Origin: Aequorivita lipolytica
GTDB taxonomy: Bacteria; Bacteroidota; Bacteroidia; Flavobacteriales; Flavobacteriaceae
Reading direction: 5' to 3'
Length of the DNA stretch: 64,000 nt
Assembly: GCF_007997135.1 (NCBI RefSeq)
Contig: NZ_VORU01000003.1
Location: forward strand, 62,001-126,000
The translations under genes were made by a program, and so were the position numbers. Position 1 is the first letter of the stretch; each line of letters begins with the position of its first letter. Positions 48,998-57,685 of the stretch are shown here, piece by piece. The notes under the pieces were generated by a model. It had not been told where the DNA came from, ran no database searches, and saw only the letters and a program-made list of their open reading frames with translations.

Positions 48998-49528
48998 ATG
49001 AAAAAACTACTCTTTTTAGGACTTACAATAGTCCTTTTTACAGCCTGTGAAAAACAGCAAACACGTTACACTCAGCAATCACCAGAAATAGACACTTATA
49101 AAAAAGTAATTGCTGATTACGAAAATCGCGATTGGGAATCTTTGGCAAGCCATTATGCAGATACTGCAAAAATATTGAACAATGTAACAATGAAAGATGC
49201 GAAAACCATTGAGCAGGAAATAACAATGGGCAAAGAAGACGCCGGGCTTTTCGCTTCGTGGAAGTATCAACCAGAAAGTGTTGAATATGAAATGGTAATT
49301 ACCGATAAAGGTCAAACTTGGGTAAACTTTTGGGGCATATGGGAAGCTACATTATTGGCGAATAACAAAACGTACGTAATTCCGGCTCACATTACAGCTC
49401 AATTTGTTGACGGAAAAATTGTTAGAGAAGATGGCTATTGGGATCTTTCAGAAATCATGACAGATATGCAGGAGATGCAATACTCCGAGCAAAGTGTGCC
49501 GGGTGAAACGGCCGTACCCGAAGAATAA
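48998..49528 (+). CDS. NTF2/SnoaL-like lipoprotein
   Basis: The 176-residue lipoprotein (lipobox LFTAC) has an NTF2-like domain: YKKVIADYENRDWESLASHYADTAKILNNVTMKDAKTIEQ, with later ESVEYEMVITDKGQTWVNFWGIWEATLLANN and the KIVREDGYWDLS strand. SnoaL-like proteins are catalytic or ligand-binding cones, and its role is unknown. A hairpin terminator follows its stop (49539-49586). Confidence 0.78.
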   Translation: MKKLLFLGLTIVLFTACEKQQTRYTQQSPEIDTYKKVIADYENRDWESLASHYADTAKILNNVTMKDAKTIEQEITMGKEDAGLFASWKYQPESVEYEMVITDKGQTWVNFWGIWEATLLANNKTYVIPAHITAQFVDGKIVREDGYWDLSEIMTDMQEMQYSEQSVPGETAVPEE

Positions 49529-49538
49529 TTTTTCCCCC

Positions 49539-49586
49539 AGACCTAACGGGCATTGCAAGTGAGGAGGCAATCAACCCGTTGGGTCT
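49539..49586 (+). terminator. long-stem terminator after 48998
   Basis: AGACC, AACGGG and ATTGC pair with GCAAT, CCCGTT and GGGTCT, followed by TTAT. It is an interrupted stem of about 16 bp, 10 bp after the stop. Confidence 0.65.
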
Positions 49587-49614
49587 TTATTAAAATATCC
49601 CAAAGAAATTAATT

Positions 49615-49651
49615 AAAAAGTTACCCGACTTCTCGGGCACTAAAGATGAAA
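49615..49651 (+). repeat. hairpin leader repeat, copy 1
   Basis: A stretch of about 38 nt ending in the ATG of the 49646 gene is repeated at 54234 with one mismatch. It contains CCCGA-cttc-TCGGG (49624-49637), 8 bp before the ATG. Confidence 0.8.
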
Positions 49652-50584
49652 ACAGTAGGCATCATAGGTGGTTCTGGGTTTATAGGAAGCCACACCACAA
49701 AGAAATTTTTAGAAGAAGGATACAGTGTAAAAGTATCCGTTACCGATATCAAAAAGAGTGAAAAATACAAACATCTTTTCAATCTTGAAAATTCGGACAA
49801 CCTCAACATCAGCGCATTGAAAGTGGAAGATTTAGAAACCTTGAAAGACTTCATCAGCGATTGCGAAATTGTAATTCACGGGGGTACACCATTTCAGCTT
49901 GACGTAAAAGATCCGCAAAAAGAACTTTTTGACCCAACCATTAAAGGAACGGAGAATTTCTTGACGGCGGTAAGTGAAACCCCATCCATTGAAAAGGTTG
50001 TTATAATTGCTTCCGTTGCGGCGTATAATACAAATTTTCCGATGCCCGCAGGTGGAAAAACACCCCACGATACCTTTAGTGAAAATGACAAGCCCTTTAT
50101 GAGCGAGGAAAGTCATCCGTATGCACAGGCCAAATTTCTTGCCAACCAAGCCGTGGAAAAATTTATTTCAAAGCACCCAAACTTATCCTTTGAAATCACT
50201 TCTGTCTCGCCAGTTGGGGTAATGGGAAAATCCCTTTCTACTCGAGAAGATTCCACCTCTACAGGGTTGCAATTTCTGTTCAAAAATAAAATTGCTCCCA
50301 ATCCATTTGTACAAATGCTCTATGACACCAATGCTGAGATGGCCATTGTAGATGTAGAAGATGTAGCCGAAGCTATTTTTAAAGCTGCGACCATTTCAGG
50401 ATTGCACGGCAAAAATTATTTGTTGAGCAGTGAAAGCTATCCCGTTTCAGACTTGAGCTTGATGCTAAACCACGAATCACCAAAAAATAATCCATCCATT
50501 ATTTATAAGAATGGAATGGCACAAAAAGAATTGGGGATGAAATTCGGCCCTGTTCAAGAGACATTAAATAACTATTCCAAGTAA
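49646..50584 (+). CDS. NAD-dependent epimerase/dehydratase-like SDR
   Basis: The 312-residue extended SDR has the Rossmann start VGIIGGSGFIGSHTTKKF and an active-site Tyr-x3-Lys in SHPYAQAKFLANQA. It resembles dihydroflavonol/aldehyde reductase-type epimerases (VVIIASVAAYNTNFPMPAGGKTPHDTFSENDKPF). The substrate is unknown. It opens with the hairpin leader and heads a run of exported NTF2-like genes. Confidence 0.88.
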   Translation: MKTVGIIGGSGFIGSHTTKKFLEEGYSVKVSVTDIKKSEKYKHLFNLENSDNLNISALKVEDLETLKDFISDCEIVIHGGTPFQLDVKDPQKELFDPTIKGTENFLTAVSETPSIEKVVIIASVAAYNTNFPMPAGGKTPHDTFSENDKPFMSEESHPYAQAKFLANQAVEKFISKHPNLSFEITSVSPVGVMGKSLSTREDSTSTGLQFLFKNKIAPNPFVQMLYDTNAEMAIVDVEDVAEAIFKAATISGLHGKNYLLSSESYPVSDLSLMLNHESPKNNPSIIYKNGMAQKELGMKFGPVQETLNNYSK

Positions 50585-50621
50585 AATAAAACAGAATATT
50601 AACCAAATAAATAACTATACA

Positions 50622-51554
50622 ATGAAGACAATTATTATTTCGGCAATGATGCTAATAGCATTCATTTCCACAGCACAAAAAAAGAACGGAACTATTTACA
50701 GTGACCATCCGGCCATTACCACAGTGGAGGCCATGACCCAAGCCTTTGTTAGTGGAGACACAGACAAGGTAGCCGGTTATCTATCCGATGATTTTAAGGC
50801 ATACAACGGCACGAGCATCAACCCAAATGACAAGGGGCAGGACAAAGCTGCATTTTCTAATTCGGCTAAAAGCTGGAATAACAACCTCGATTATTTTTCT
50901 ATAAGCCGCTCCCCTGGAGCTTATCCCGATGCTTTAGAATATAAAGACGATAACCAAAAAGATGTGGTGTGGGTACAAACCTGGGAAGACATTAAAGGTG
51001 TGCAAAATAAAACAGGAGTTAAGGTTAACCAACCTATGCACCGATTGTTTGTTGTGAATAAAAACAATAAAATACAAACCATTATAACCTATAGCAACGA
51101 CAATATTGGATCAGAAATTCGCCAAAGTTATTCGGATAGGAAGAACGGTACCATCTATAACCATCACGAAAACATCAACACTGTTCGGAAAATGATGTAT
51201 GCCATAGAGTTTAATGACTGGGACAAAGCTTACAGTTTTTATGATAAAGATGTACAGTTCATAGATTCCAGTTCACCCACCATGGAAAGCATTTCCTTAA
51301 CAGAACAAAAAGTGATGGACAAAAATATTCTGGAGAAATATGACGTTGCCAGTATAGATATGGTAGGCTATCCAGATTATTTGAAATATGAAATGGGCAA
51401 TTTAGGTTTAGTACAATCTTGGTGGAATATCAACTTCATCCGCAAATCTGACAAAAAAGCAATTGTACTGCCCATTTTTTACACGACGGAATTCAATGAT
51501 GAAGGAAAAATAACTTCTGAAACAGCTTACTACAACGCGAAATTATTGGATTAA
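50622..51554 (+). CDS. exported protein with two NTF2/SnoaL-like domains
   Basis: The 310-residue protein has a signal peptide (MKTIIISAMMLIAFISTAQ). Two similar halves each begin with NGTIY(S/N)xHxxIxTVxxM, i.e. NGTIYSDHPAITTVEAMTQAFVSGDTDKVAGYLSDDF and NGTIYNHHENINTVRKMMYAIEFNDWDKAYSFYDKDV. Each ends with a VWVQTW/VQSWWN-like strand. This internal duplication is typical of two-copy SnoaL-like proteins. Function unknown. Confidence 0.8.
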   Translation: MKTIIISAMMLIAFISTAQKKNGTIYSDHPAITTVEAMTQAFVSGDTDKVAGYLSDDFKAYNGTSINPNDKGQDKAAFSNSAKSWNNNLDYFSISRSPGAYPDALEYKDDNQKDVVWVQTWEDIKGVQNKTGVKVNQPMHRLFVVNKNNKIQTIITYSNDNIGSEIRQSYSDRKNGTIYNHHENINTVRKMMYAIEFNDWDKAYSFYDKDVQFIDSSSPTMESISLTEQKVMDKNILEKYDVASIDMVGYPDYLKYEMGNLGLVQSWWNINFIRKSDKKAIVLPIFYTTEFNDEGKITSETAYYNAKLLD

Positions 51555-51609
51555 AATCTCTTAATAACTCCCCTGTTTATTAAGTAAAACACTTTAATAC
51601 TAACCCGTT

Positions 51610-51624
51610 TCCGCCTCAGGCGGA
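51610..51624. repeat. TCCGCC-TCA-GGCGGA hairpin before 51642
   Basis: A perfect 6-bp GC-rich stem (51610-51615 with 51619-51624) lies 17 bp before the ATG. It is unlike the AT-rich spacer around it and resembles the other palindromes in this region. Confidence 0.6.
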
Positions 51625-51641
51625 GACACAAATTAAACATT

Positions 51642-52409
51642 ATGAGAAAATTAATTTTTACAATGCTTTTATTGCCGCTATTGGCAATATCGCAAAACAG
51701 CACCGAATACGGTGTATTGGAAAATGTGATGATAACACCTAATCCTTCCCAGCTATCGCAATTTGAGGCAGGACTAGCAGCGCACAATAAAAAATATCAC
51801 GGTAATGGAGCTTATGGCGCCAGAGTTTACTGGATAAGCAGTGGACCCAATGCGGGCAGCTATATGTGGGTGATGGGACCCACGCCGTGGAGCGCCATGG
51901 ATGCAAGACCTGCACAAGTTGACGGGCATGATGCAGATTGGAACAAAAATGTAGCAGCATACGCTATGCCGCAAGGCAATACTACTTATTGGAAATTTAA
52001 CGCTGAAATGTCGCGTTTTTCGAAAGATTTTACACTAAAAAATCTACTGCTGGATACATACGATGTTAAGCGGGGTAAGATGAAGGAAGCTATGGCTCTT
52101 GTAGAAAAAATAGGAAAGGTGTACGCCCAAAAATTACCAAATGAAATTTATGGAATCTACACCAATGAATTTTCCAGTACAAAAGAAGGAAAAGATCTTA
52201 CAGTAGTTTCATTTTTTGACAAGATGGGCTGGATCAGCGAGGATAACGGAATGGACAAGAAATTTGATGAGGTACATGGAAAAGGAAGCTGGGATAAATT
52301 CTTAGAAGATTGGTATGATGTTACCGATGGCGGCGAAACCGAACTGTGGATTTTCCGTCCAGAACTAAGCGGTATTAGCGGCGATGTAAAAGCTGCAGAT
52401 AGAAAATAA
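51642..52409 (+). CDS. exported protein with two ABM-like halves
   Basis: No family is recognised with confidence. The 255-residue protein has a signal peptide (RKLIFTMLLLPLLAISQ). The first half (ENVMITPNPSQLSQFEAGLAAHNKKYHG...ARVYWISSGPNAGSYMWVMGPTPW) and the second half (KGKMKEAMALVEKIGKVYAQKLP...LTVVSFFDKMGWISEDN) have the alternation of a dimeric alpha/beta barrel (ABM/NIPSNAP-like). This is an inference. It sits inside the NTF2-like cluster. Confidence 0.65.
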   Translation: MRKLIFTMLLLPLLAISQNSTEYGVLENVMITPNPSQLSQFEAGLAAHNKKYHGNGAYGARVYWISSGPNAGSYMWVMGPTPWSAMDARPAQVDGHDADWNKNVAAYAMPQGNTTYWKFNAEMSRFSKDFTLKNLLLDTYDVKRGKMKEAMALVEKIGKVYAQKLPNEIYGIYTNEFSSTKEGKDLTVVSFFDKMGWISEDNGMDKKFDEVHGKGSWDKFLEDWYDVTDGGETELWIFRPELSGISGDVKAADRK

Positions 52410-52423
52410 CGTAAAGAAGGTGA

Positions 52424-52458
52424 ATGTACGGTGCGGCGTTGCCGTGCCGTACATTTTT
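52424..52458 (+). terminator. GC-rich terminator after 51642
   Basis: ATGTACGGTGCGGC pairs with GCCGTGCCGTACAT (12 of 14) around GTT and is followed by TTTTT. Confidence 0.8.
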
Positions 52459-52488
52459 CATTTTAAAGAATATCTAAAAAAAATAATT

Positions 52489-52824
52489 ATGAAAACTGAA
52501 GAAACACAATGGAGTAAGGAAGAGCTGAAAACTTATATTTTGTTGCTCTGCGCAAAGGCAGATAATTTAGAAAGCGAAGCAGAAATTGAACTAATAAAAA
52601 CAAAAACCACTGCTGAAATTTTCGAAAAAATGTTCCTTGAATTTAAGAGCGACGAAGAAGATGAAAGTCTTGAAAAAATTCAGGATGTTTTGGAACGGCA
52701 CCAATATTCTGAATTGGAACTGTGTGAACTGAAAAATGAAATTCAGCAAATCTTTGCCGCCGACCGCAAGATACAAATGGCGGAAAGCAATCTGGGTAGG
52801 ATTTTGGACAATATTATTTATTGA
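52489..52824 (+). CDS. small acidic helical protein (TerB-like, uncertain)
   Basis: The 111-residue protein starts at the ATG at 52489; the in-frame upstream part would read through the terminator. It is mostly helical (LLLCAKADNLESEAEIELIKTKTTAEIFEKMFLEFKSDEEDESLEKIQDVLERHQYSELELCELKNEIQQIFAADRKIQMAE), with alternating acidic and hydrophobic residues. It is similar in style to TerB-like proteins, but this is only a guess. Confidence 0.6.
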   Translation: MKTEETQWSKEELKTYILLLCAKADNLESEAEIELIKTKTTAEIFEKMFLEFKSDEEDESLEKIQDVLERHQYSELELCELKNEIQQIFAADRKIQMAESNLGRILDNIIY

Positions 52825-52882
52825 GAAAAAAGAATAAAGAAAAAAGATAAAAGAATACCCATACTCATAAAAGTCAAATCCG

Positions 52883-53314
52883 ATGAAACCGAAAATCTTT
52901 AAAACCTTGTTTTTAATATTACTGAGCTTCGCAATGAACGCCCAAGGTGAAGACCCACACGGAAATCATGAATCTGCAGTAACTGGTATGCCTTTGGAAA
53001 AAATATTGATGGTTTTGGATATCACCGTCCACGATTCCCTTCAATACCAACAGTACCGACTAAAAGTGGAACCACTGATTGAAAAATTTGGAGGTACTTA
53101 TTTGGTACGTTCTGGCGGAATGGCTTTTGATACCCGACCGGATAGAAAAATAATTCCAGGAGATGGAAACTGGAACCCAAATAGATTTATTATCGTGCAA
53201 TGGGATTCGATGGAAGCACTCCAAAAATTTACAGATTCAGAGGAATACAAAGCTACCGCAAAACTGAGGGAGAATTCGGCAACAACAAAATCCATTATTG
53301 TAAAAAAATATTGA
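52883..53314 (+). CDS. exported DUF1330 protein
   Basis: The 143-residue protein has a signal peptide (MKPKIFKTLFLILLSFAMNAQ). Its DUF1330 domain reads KILMVLDITVHDSLQYQQYRLKVEPLIEKFGGTYLVRSGG...NRFIIVQWDSMEALQKFTDSEEYKATAKLRENSATTKSIIV, the ferredoxin-like ABM fold typical of DUF1330. Its role is unknown. It precedes the two-domain SnoaL gene by 30 bp. Confidence 0.88.
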   Translation: MKPKIFKTLFLILLSFAMNAQGEDPHGNHESAVTGMPLEKILMVLDITVHDSLQYQQYRLKVEPLIEKFGGTYLVRSGGMAFDTRPDRKIIPGDGNWNPNRFIIVQWDSMEALQKFTDSEEYKATAKLRENSATTKSIIVKKY

Positions 53315-53344
53315 AAATTATACTCACTTAAAATCTTATAAGAA

Positions 53345-54223
53345 ATGAAAAAACAAACATTACTATTCGTACTCGCTTTTATAAGCATTTCAACAGTATT
53401 TGCCCAAAAAAGTAATATTGACAAAGACATTAAAATGTACACCCAAGTTTGGAACAACATTGTGAACAAAGGTGATATTAACCAAATCAACGATAAAAAT
53501 TTCGACACAAACCTTGTGATGGTTACAAGTCCAGAAAACATCGTTGGTATTGAAGCCTTTAAAGCCTATTACCAAAACTTCTTAACCGGATTTTCGGACG
53601 TTACATTTACGGTTAAAAACATTTTTGGCCAAGGTGACCAACTTGTAAAACATTGGCAGTTCAAAGGGAAGCATACTGGTAATTTCTTCGGAATTCCACC
53701 TACTGGAAACCTCGTTGAAGTTGAAGGCGTTACAATAGCGAAAATGAAAAACGGAAAAATTTTACAGGAACAGGATTTTATGGACAGTTCGGTGTTTATG
53801 CAGCAATTGGGAGTGGTTTCCAATCCTGAAAATTTAGAAATTGTTGAAGGGCTTTACAAAGCATTTTCAGCGGGCGATATTCCTGGCGCGCTTGCCCCAA
53901 TGGACCCAAAAATTGTATGGAATGAAGCTGAAGGAAATTCCTTGGCAGATGGCAATCCTTACATAGGTCCGGATGCGGTTTTAAATGGTGTTTTTGCAAG
54001 AGTTGGCGGGAATCACGAATATTTCAAACTGGAGAACATTCAGCTTCACGAAATGAGCAACAACCAAGTATTATCAACCCTTCGTTATGATGCCAAAGTG
54101 AAGAAAACCGGAAAAGCCTATAATGCCCAAGTTGCACATCTTTGGACGCTTAAGGACGGAAAGATAATTGCTTTTCAGCAATATGTGGATACTAAGAAAC
54201 TTGATGAAGCTGAGAACAAATAA
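53345..54223 (+). CDS. exported protein with two SnoaL/ester-cyclase-like domains
   Basis: The 292-residue protein has a signal peptide (MKKQTLLFVLAFISISTVFAQ). The first SnoaL/ester-cyclase-like domain is MYTQVWNNIVNKGD...FLTGFSDVTFTVKNIFGQGDQLVKHWQFKGKHTGNFFGIPPTGNLVEVEGVTIAKMKNGKILQEQDFMD, whose GKHTGxFxGIPPTGxxVxxxG is characteristic. The second NTF2-like domain is NLEIVEGLYKAFSAGDIPGALAPMDPKIVWNEAE. The function is unknown. It is 42 bp from the SDR at 54265. Confidence 0.85.
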   Translation: MKKQTLLFVLAFISISTVFAQKSNIDKDIKMYTQVWNNIVNKGDINQINDKNFDTNLVMVTSPENIVGIEAFKAYYQNFLTGFSDVTFTVKNIFGQGDQLVKHWQFKGKHTGNFFGIPPTGNLVEVEGVTIAKMKNGKILQEQDFMDSSVFMQQLGVVSNPENLEIVEGLYKAFSAGDIPGALAPMDPKIVWNEAEGNSLADGNPYIGPDAVLNGVFARVGGNHEYFKLENIQLHEMSNNQVLSTLRYDAKVKKTGKAYNAQVAHLWTLKDGKIIAFQQYVDTKKLDEAENK

Positions 54224-54233
54224 AACATTAACC

Positions 54234-54270
54234 AAAAAGTTACCCGACTTCTCGGGAACTAAAGATGAAA
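54234..54270 (+). repeat. hairpin leader repeat, copy 2
   Basis: Same 38-nt sequence as 49615-49651 with one substitution, ending in the ATG of the 54265 gene. The CCCGA-cttc-TCGGG hairpin is intact (54243-54256). Confidence 0.8.
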
Positions 54271-55119
54271 ATAGCACTAATTACAGGAACAAGTAAAGGC
54301 ATTGGCCTTGAAACAGCATTGGCTTTCGGTCGTGCTGGCTATAAAGTATTTGCCACGATGCGAAATCCAGCAATGGCTTCAGATTTCAAACAAATAATTA
54401 AATCCGAATCACTCGATATTCATATTTCCGAAATGGATGTGGATTCTGATGCTTCAGTTAAAAAATGTATCGATACCGCAGTCCAAAACCACGGTCAGAT
54501 TGATGTGCTTGTGAACAATGCAGGTATAGAACGTCACGGCTCTATTGAAGAATTGCCTTTGGAAGATTTTAAAGCCATTATGGAAACCAATTATTTCGGG
54601 GTGCTGCGATGTACAAAGGCATTGTTGCCTCAAATGCGGAAAAATCGTAGCGGTTGTATTATTAATGTGGCTTCTGTTTCTGGGCATAAATCCAACAGTC
54701 CACTAGGCGCATATGCCGCCAGTAAGTTTGCACTTGAAGCCATTAGCGAAGCCTTGGCTGGAGAAGTAAAACCATTTAATATTAAGGTTGCCATCGTAGA
54801 ACCTGGAATTATAAATACACAAATGGCAAATGATATTTCAGTAGATGAAAAATCTATTTACCCACATTCCAAACGCTTGGCAGGTCTGTTTTCAGCATCA
54901 CTTCAAAATCCAACAGCGCCAACACTTGTGGCAGACAAGATTTTGGAAATCGCAGAAAGCAACACTTGGAAGTTAAGACATCCTGTGGGTCCTGATGCTG
55001 AACCCTTCATTCAATGGAGAAAGTCAATGACGGATGAAGAATGGGTGGATTGGAATGCCGCCAATGACGACGATTGGTATGAAGCAGTTCAAAATACATT
55101 TGGATTGGATGCTAGATAG
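54265..55119 (+). CDS. classical short-chain dehydrogenase/reductase
   Basis: The 284-residue SDR has TGTSKGIGLETALAFGRAG (TGxxxGIG), VLVNNAGIERHG (NNAG) and an active-site YAASKFALEAISEAL (Tyr-x3-Lys). It is followed by IVEPGIINTQMANDIS. It reduces or oxidises an unknown substrate with NAD(P). It begins with the hairpin leader repeat, the same as the SDR at 49646. Confidence 0.92.
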   Translation: MKIALITGTSKGIGLETALAFGRAGYKVFATMRNPAMASDFKQIIKSESLDIHISEMDVDSDASVKKCIDTAVQNHGQIDVLVNNAGIERHGSIEELPLEDFKAIMETNYFGVLRCTKALLPQMRKNRSGCIINVASVSGHKSNSPLGAYAASKFALEAISEALAGEVKPFNIKVAIVEPGIINTQMANDISVDEKSIYPHSKRLAGLFSASLQNPTAPTLVADKILEIAESNTWKLRHPVGPDAEPFIQWRKSMTDEEWVDWNAANDDDWYEAVQNTFGLDAR

Positions 55120-55308
55120 CTGATTTTCCCGCAATATGCAGACACCAAAAAGAACGCAAATGCGGAGAATTAAATAATTGCAGTTATTGATAATCACGTT
55201 CATCAATATAAAGCCGTTGAAGGAAAAGCAAAATTCCAGCAAAACAGACAGTCCCCATGAAATAAATATAAAAAAGGATTTAAGACCACAATTTTAAATA
55301 CCAAAAAC

Positions 55309-56673
55309 ATGGCAAAAGCAACAAACAATCTAAAAAATAGATTCGGTCGAAGTTTAACAGACAACGCATTAACACGCTATGTTACTTTCTCTGCTCTCTA
55401 TATAGCCCAAGGAATACCGGAAGGCATTACCTATTTTGCCATTCCAGCTTGGTTGGCGATGAATGGCAAATCGGCATTGGAAATAGCTGCATTTGTTGGT
55501 GTTATCGGTATTCCCTGGAGTTTTAAAATTATAATTGCGCCTTTAATGGACCGTTTCACATTTTTGGCAATGGGCCGAAAGCGGCCGTGGGTAATTTTTG
55601 GCCAATTAGGTTTAATAGTCAGCTTTTTGAACATTGGCTTAGTTCCAGACCCGTTAAATAATCTTTCTGCATTAATGGTCGCGGGGTTTTTCATCAGTTT
55701 TTTTGGCGCATTTCAAGATGTGGCAACAGATGGAATGGCGGTAGATGTTATTCCGCCAAATGAACAGGCCAGAGCCAATGGCCTTATGTGGGGAACCAAA
55801 ACAATAGGTATTTCAGCATCTTTGGTCATAGGCACTTGGCTTATTAATACCGTTGGTTTTTCAATCGCGGTTTCCTCACTGTCCATTGCGGTGGCAGCAA
55901 TCATGTTTTTTCCTATTTATTTTAGGGAACGGCCCGGCGAAAAATCGATGCCGTGGACTCTCGGCGCAGCTTCACCAGATTCCAAACAAACGCAATTGCA
56001 AAGCTGGAAGCATATTTTTAAAAGTCTTCTTAAAGTAGTAAGCCTAAAATCCAGTATCGTTTTTGGGGTTGGCGTTTTTATGGTGGGTATTATGTTTGGG
56101 CTTGTTGACACACTTTTGCCCATATTTACCATTCAGGAATTGGGCTGGACAAACACCTCCTTTTCCCAAGTTTTCTCAGTTACTTCAGTAATCGGTGGAA
56201 TATTGGGAATGGTTATAGGCGGCTACTTAGTGGATTATTTTGGAAAAATAAAAATGCTGACCCTATATCTTGGCATCTTGGCACTCCTGATAACAGTCTT
56301 TGCTTTTATTCCAAATTTATGGGGCAGTAACATCATTATATACAGTTTTATACTGAGCTACTATACTTTTTACACTTTTTTGTGCATTGCAGTATTTGCA
56401 TCTGCCATGCACCTGTGCTGGAAAACGGTGGCCGCAACACAATTTACGCTTTATATGGCATTGAGCAATATGGGGCGGGCCTCGGGCTCGGCCTTATTGG
56501 GGGTTCTGAAAACAAATTTCACTTGGGAATGGGTCTTTATTTTTATTGCCATCATGCCAGTGGTTATGGCAATCCTTATACAATTTATCAATTTTACAAA
56601 ACACAGGGACCAGGTAGATAGCTTCGTTGTTTTAAACCAAACCTTGGTGGCGCCGCCTGTGATTAAGGATTAA
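55309..56673 (+). CDS. MFS transporter
   Basis: The 454-residue transporter has 12 hydrophobic segments. It has PAT/AmpG-like features: TFSALYIAQGIPEGITYFAIPAWL, APLMDRFTFLAMGRKRPWVIFGQ and QDVATDGMAVDVIP. It could carry muropeptides or another small molecule; the substrate is not predictable. It has its own spacer of 189 bp upstream. Confidence 0.85.
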   Translation: MAKATNNLKNRFGRSLTDNALTRYVTFSALYIAQGIPEGITYFAIPAWLAMNGKSALEIAAFVGVIGIPWSFKIIIAPLMDRFTFLAMGRKRPWVIFGQLGLIVSFLNIGLVPDPLNNLSALMVAGFFISFFGAFQDVATDGMAVDVIPPNEQARANGLMWGTKTIGISASLVIGTWLINTVGFSIAVSSLSIAVAAIMFFPIYFRERPGEKSMPWTLGAASPDSKQTQLQSWKHIFKSLLKVVSLKSSIVFGVGVFMVGIMFGLVDTLLPIFTIQELGWTNTSFSQVFSVTSVIGGILGMVIGGYLVDYFGKIKMLTLYLGILALLITVFAFIPNLWGSNIIIYSFILSYYTFYTFLCIAVFASAMHLCWKTVAATQFTLYMALSNMGRASGSALLGVLKTNFTWEWVFIFIAIMPVVMAILIQFINFTKHRDQVDSFVVLNQTLVAPPVIKD

Positions 56674-56682
56674 CTTCAAACG

Positions 56683-56802
56683 ATGATTAAACTCTCTAGA
56701 AATAGCAGCAGAAACCCACTTAATAAACGCAAGGCCAAAAACCGTCCCGTTTGGGACACGAATATCGGTAAAAAAATAATCGAACACAATCTCGTCCTTT
56801 AG
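56683..56802 (+). pseudogene. DUF6090 5' remnant next to the REP element
   Basis: ATGATTAAACTCTCTAGAAA encodes MIKLSRNSSRNPLN, close to the DUF6090 start (MIKLFRNxRKNLL). The DUF6090 body is absent, and the reading frame continues into the REP-bearing element at 56744 until a TAG at 56800-56802. It is probably a disrupted copy. Confidence 0.6.
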
Positions 56803-56889
56803 GTACGAAATATCATATTACGTACCTAAAGGCACGTTTTTAAAAACGATAACGCATTAATGCCACCGATATAGAGTCCCTAACGGGAC
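56744..56889. mobile_element. transposase-less REP element (146-bp imperfect palindrome)
   Basis: Outer hairpins GTCCCGTTTGGGAC (56744-56757) and GTCCCTAACGGGAC (56876-56889) enclose GTCCTTTAGGTAC (56794-56806) and GTACCTAAAGGCAC (56822-56835), with 36 and 40 bp between hairpins of each end. This is the same end structure as the IS200-type element at 59148-59767 but with only 15 bp between the two ends instead of a gene, as in a MITE. Confidence 0.8.
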
Positions 56890-56907
56890 AGAATCAAAAT
56901 CCAATAA

Positions 56908-57666
56908 ATGATTAAACTCTTCCGAAATACCCGCAAAAACCTTCTCGCAGAGGGCAAAACCACAAAATACCTAAAATACGCCATTGGTGAAATTATCCTC
57001 GTGGTTATTGGTATTTTGATTGCCTTGAGCATTAATAACTGGAACCAAAACAGAAAAGAAGCAATTGAGGAAAAAGCGATATTAAAAACATTATTACAAA
57101 ATCTTAACGCAGCAAAAAAGCAGTCTGAAGCACTTATTTCTGAAGAAGAAACCCTAAAAATAAGCCTTATAAGACTTCTTGGAATTGATGCGAACCCTTC
57201 TAAAAAAAATGATACAATAATTCCTGATTCAATTTTTAAAACTACAGTTTGGGACCTGCAAAGCGACCAACCAACTTTTAACGCCTATAACAATTTAAAA
57301 AACACTAATAAGCTTAGTTTAATAAAAAGCAAAAAAATAAATGAAAAGTTTACAGACTTAGAATTTTACCTAAACAGGCTCAACGACGTACTTGAGGACA
57401 GGTTGAGCGTACATCAAATTCGTGTAGATAATATATTGGAAAACGATATTAATTTCATCCCCTTAGTAAAATCGAGCGTACCAACTATTAATATTGAATA
57501 CGAACCACAAAATAATTATAATCAATTATTAAAAGTTAAAAGAATTAGAAACCTTCTGGGTATGAAATTAGACTTTACCCAAGATGCTATTGATCATCGC
57601 ATAAATCTCGATAAAGAAATAAAGGATTTAATAACGCTAATTGAATTAGAATTAAATAAAAAATAG
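56908..57666 (+). CDS. DUF6090 family membrane protein
   Basis: The 252-residue protein has the family start MIKLFRNTRKNLLAEGKTTKYLKYAIGEIILVVIGILIALSINNWN, with one TM near 28-45 (AIGEIILVVIGILIALSI). A long C-terminal helical region follows (ILKTLLQNLNAAKKQSEALISEEETLKISLIRLLG), likely in the periplasm. DUF6090 is of unknown function and occurs in many copies in Flavobacteriaceae (recalled). It lies immediately after the MITE-like element. Confidence 0.85.
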   Translation: MIKLFRNTRKNLLAEGKTTKYLKYAIGEIILVVIGILIALSINNWNQNRKEAIEEKAILKTLLQNLNAAKKQSEALISEEETLKISLIRLLGIDANPSKKNDTIIPDSIFKTTVWDLQSDQPTFNAYNNLKNTNKLSLIKSKKINEKFTDLEFYLNRLNDVLEDRLSVHQIRVDNILENDINFIPLVKSSVPTINIEYEPQNNYNQLLKVKRIRNLLGMKLDFTQDAIDHRINLDKEIKDLITLIELELNKK

Positions 57667-57685
57667 CCGAAATACAACATAAATT

